From an uncultured Steroidobacter sp. (GTDB lineage: Bacteria; Pseudomonadota; Gammaproteobacteria; Steroidobacterales; Steroidobacteraceae), in NCBI GenBank assembly GCA_938008435.1, contig CALLKK010000009.1, positions 434,001 through 498,000 of the forward strand: a stretch of 64,000 nucleotides of DNA. The letters run 5' to 3'. The notes beneath the pieces were generated by a model that was not told where the DNA came from, did not search any database, and saw only the letters and a program-made list of their open reading frames with translations. The stretch's first letter is position 1. Every line of letters begins with the position of its first letter. The position numbers and the translations under genes are program-made. Positions 62,888-64,000 of this stretch are shown here, in pieces.

Positions 62888-64000
62888 TCAGGCGCCGCGT
62901 TCGACTTCGTCGATCAAGAGCTGAATCGGCACGCCAGTCCACGGCATGCGTTGCTCCAGCTCGCACTCGGCCTCGTGCAGCGCACGCGCAATGCGGAAGA
63001 ACCGCACCAGCCGCACCCGTTCCGTCTCATCGTGCGGCACGCTCGCTGCAGCACCGATGCCGGCACGGTATCCGGCCAGCAATGCCTGCGTCGCCGCGAC
63101 GTACCACTCGTAGAGCGCGCGATCGAGCCGCTCGCGTTGCTCGGGACGAGTGACGAGCGCGCGCTCGAGCGCGGCATGGCGAACGTATTGGAATGAATTG
63201 AGCAGGCTCGCGACATCGCGCAGCGGCGAGTCCTTGCGCCGTCGCAGCTCGATCGGCAAGGACGCATCGCCCTCGAAGCCGGTGATCAGCACGTCGTCCG
63301 CGACGAGCAGCACCTTGCTCAGGTGAAGATTGCCGTGGATACGGGTCTTCAGCGTCGCTGCAGGCGCCACCCCAAGCTCGAGGATGCGCTCGAAGACCTG
63401 GCCTTTGAGCGACAGTAGGCGTTCCGCCTGAGTGCGCGCCGCTTCGTCGAAGCTCGTCAGACGCGCAGTGATACCCTGCAGCAGCGCACCGAGCTGCGCT
63501 TGCGCAACGCCGGACCAACGCTCGAGATCCTGCGCCGTGATCGGCTCCGGCGCGAACACCGGATCGTCCGTGGCCTGAGCGAGCAGCGCATGCATCTCCC
63601 CGACGCGTTTGCCGAGCGTGTGCATCTGCGCATTGAAGAGCTCATGCGGCGCCGGTCCGAACTCGCCATCGGGCCCGACGTCGGCAAGAAAGCGTTCCAG
63701 GTGATTGAGCGTGTAAGTCCACACATCGCCTTGATTGCGCACGTACTCGAACAGCGCGATGACCTCGGCACGCTCCTTGCCCACATACGCCACGTGCCCG
63801 ACGTGCGCAGCAACGGCACGGAATCCGTTGCGCACGAGGAAGCGGGTCATCTCGATGTCGGGATTCGGACCGGGCTCGATACGCCGATACGCCTTGAGGA
63901 AGAGTCGCTCATCGAGCACGACGCTCGTATTGGTCGTCTCCGAGCCGATCACTTCGACCGTGCGGAATTCGCCGTCGCCCATGGCATCGGCGGCATCGCC
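62888..64000 (-). CDS. Maltokinase-like C-terminal part of a trehalose synthase (partial)
   Basis: The frame is open to the right edge (370 residues seen, at least one internal ATG at 63980-63982), so the N-terminus is missing. Signatures: VEVIGSETTNTSVVLDERL, FLKAYRRIEPGPNPDIEMTR, RIHGNLHLSKVLLVADDVLI and FEGDASLPIELRRRKDSPLR, the phosphotransferase-like maltokinase domain. In many bacteria it is fused behind trehalose synthase (TreS); the upstream half would be beyond the window. HGNLHL replaces the more usual HGDFHLGQ, so the catalytic aspartate appears changed to Asn, and the domain may be inactive. Confidence 0.82.
   Translation of the reverse strand, partial: GDAADAMGDGEFRTVEVIGSETTNTSVVLDERLFLKAYRRIEPGPNPDIEMTRFLVRNGFRAVAAHVGHVAYVGKERAEVIALFEYVRNQGDVWTYTLNHLERFLADVGPDGEFGPAPHELFNAQMHTLGKRVGEMHALLAQATDDPVFAPEPITAQDLERWSGVAQAQLGALLQGITARLTSFDEAARTQAERLLSLKGQVFERILELGVAPAATLKTRIHGNLHLSKVLLVADDVLITGFEGDASLPIELRRRKDSPLRDVASLLNSFQYVRHAALERALVTRPEQRERLDRALYEWYVAATQALLAGYRAGIGAAASVPHDETERVRLVRFFRIARALHEAECELEQRMPWTGVPIQLLIDEVERGA

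Noticed and set aside
1..64000. CRISPR arrays, tRNA/rRNA genes, IS elements, prophage, riboswitches
   Set aside because: No regularly spaced repeats, cloverleaf-like sequence, transposase or integrase signature was seen; short repeats found are described separately.

Overview
The window is one high-GC stretch packed with genes on both strands, with no rRNA, tRNA, insertion sequence, prophage or CRISPR array that I can see. Long antisense shadow ORFs, GC-rich third positions and frequent ATGA/GTGA overlaps fit a chromosome. The gene set (envelope RND pumps, porin-like proteins, Fe superoxide dismutase, an AlkB-type hydroxylase, an Entner-Doudoroff sugar route, ECF sigma factors, DUF502/DUF924/DUF3750/DUF4159/DUF6249 proteins) suggests an aerobic Gram-negative proteobacterium, most likely a gammaproteobacterium related to the Nevskiales/Steroidobacter/xanthomonad lineages. 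That placement is inference from gene content.

Layout. 1-5.8 kb: lipoprotein start, GntP permease, DUF3750 and DUF4159 proteins, a small beta-barrel protein bracketed by CTACAG repeats, and a Tat-exported Gfo/Idh/MocA oxidoreductase. 5.8-10.5 kb: RND pump 1 (adaptor and permease). 10.5-18 kb: an ECF sigma/2-TM protein/polymer-forming-RDD operon, PIMT, phosphoesterases, a DUF411 protein, a lipid-kinase-like protein and a Spy-like chaperone with a clear terminator. 18-27 kb: lipoprotein serine hydrolase, DUF924 protein, and RND pump 2 with TolC-type channel, adaptor and TetR repressor. 27.2-32.9 kb: a sensor kinase with an ethylene-receptor-like membrane domain, then a four-gene ABC exporter (adaptor, ATPase, two FtsX-type permeases). 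32.9-36.9 kb: a frameshifted mutM-like gene, an MFS transporter, a small secreted protein and sodB. 37-41.2 kb: a probable Fur-controlled imelysin/di-heme/DUF1513 operon. 41-51 kb: envelope and small proteins, a DksA-type zinc finger protein, two DMT transporters, a MocR regulator, VOC protein, AlkB, and a second ECF sigma/zinc anti-sigma pair. 51-57 kb: glk, pgl and zwf divergent from edd. 57-64 kb: a glycosyltransferase with a long disordered tail, DUF502, a porin-like protein, the AmmeMemoRadiSam trio (radical SAM enzyme, B, A) and the maltokinase-like end of a probable trehalose synthase running off the window.

How the genes work together. Glucokinase, G6P dehydrogenase, phosphogluconolactonase and phosphogluconate dehydratase carry glucose to KDPG; the aldolase (eda) is not here, and gluconate could enter by GntP. 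Two RND systems and one ABC system export compounds from the envelope. The iron cluster has a sigma70-type promoter overlapped by a Fur-like box. The most unusual items are the kinase with a substituted copper-site cysteine, the sigma/2-TM/polymer-forming-RDD operon, the single-base frameshift in mutM, and the exactly spaced CTACAG repeats around one porin gene.
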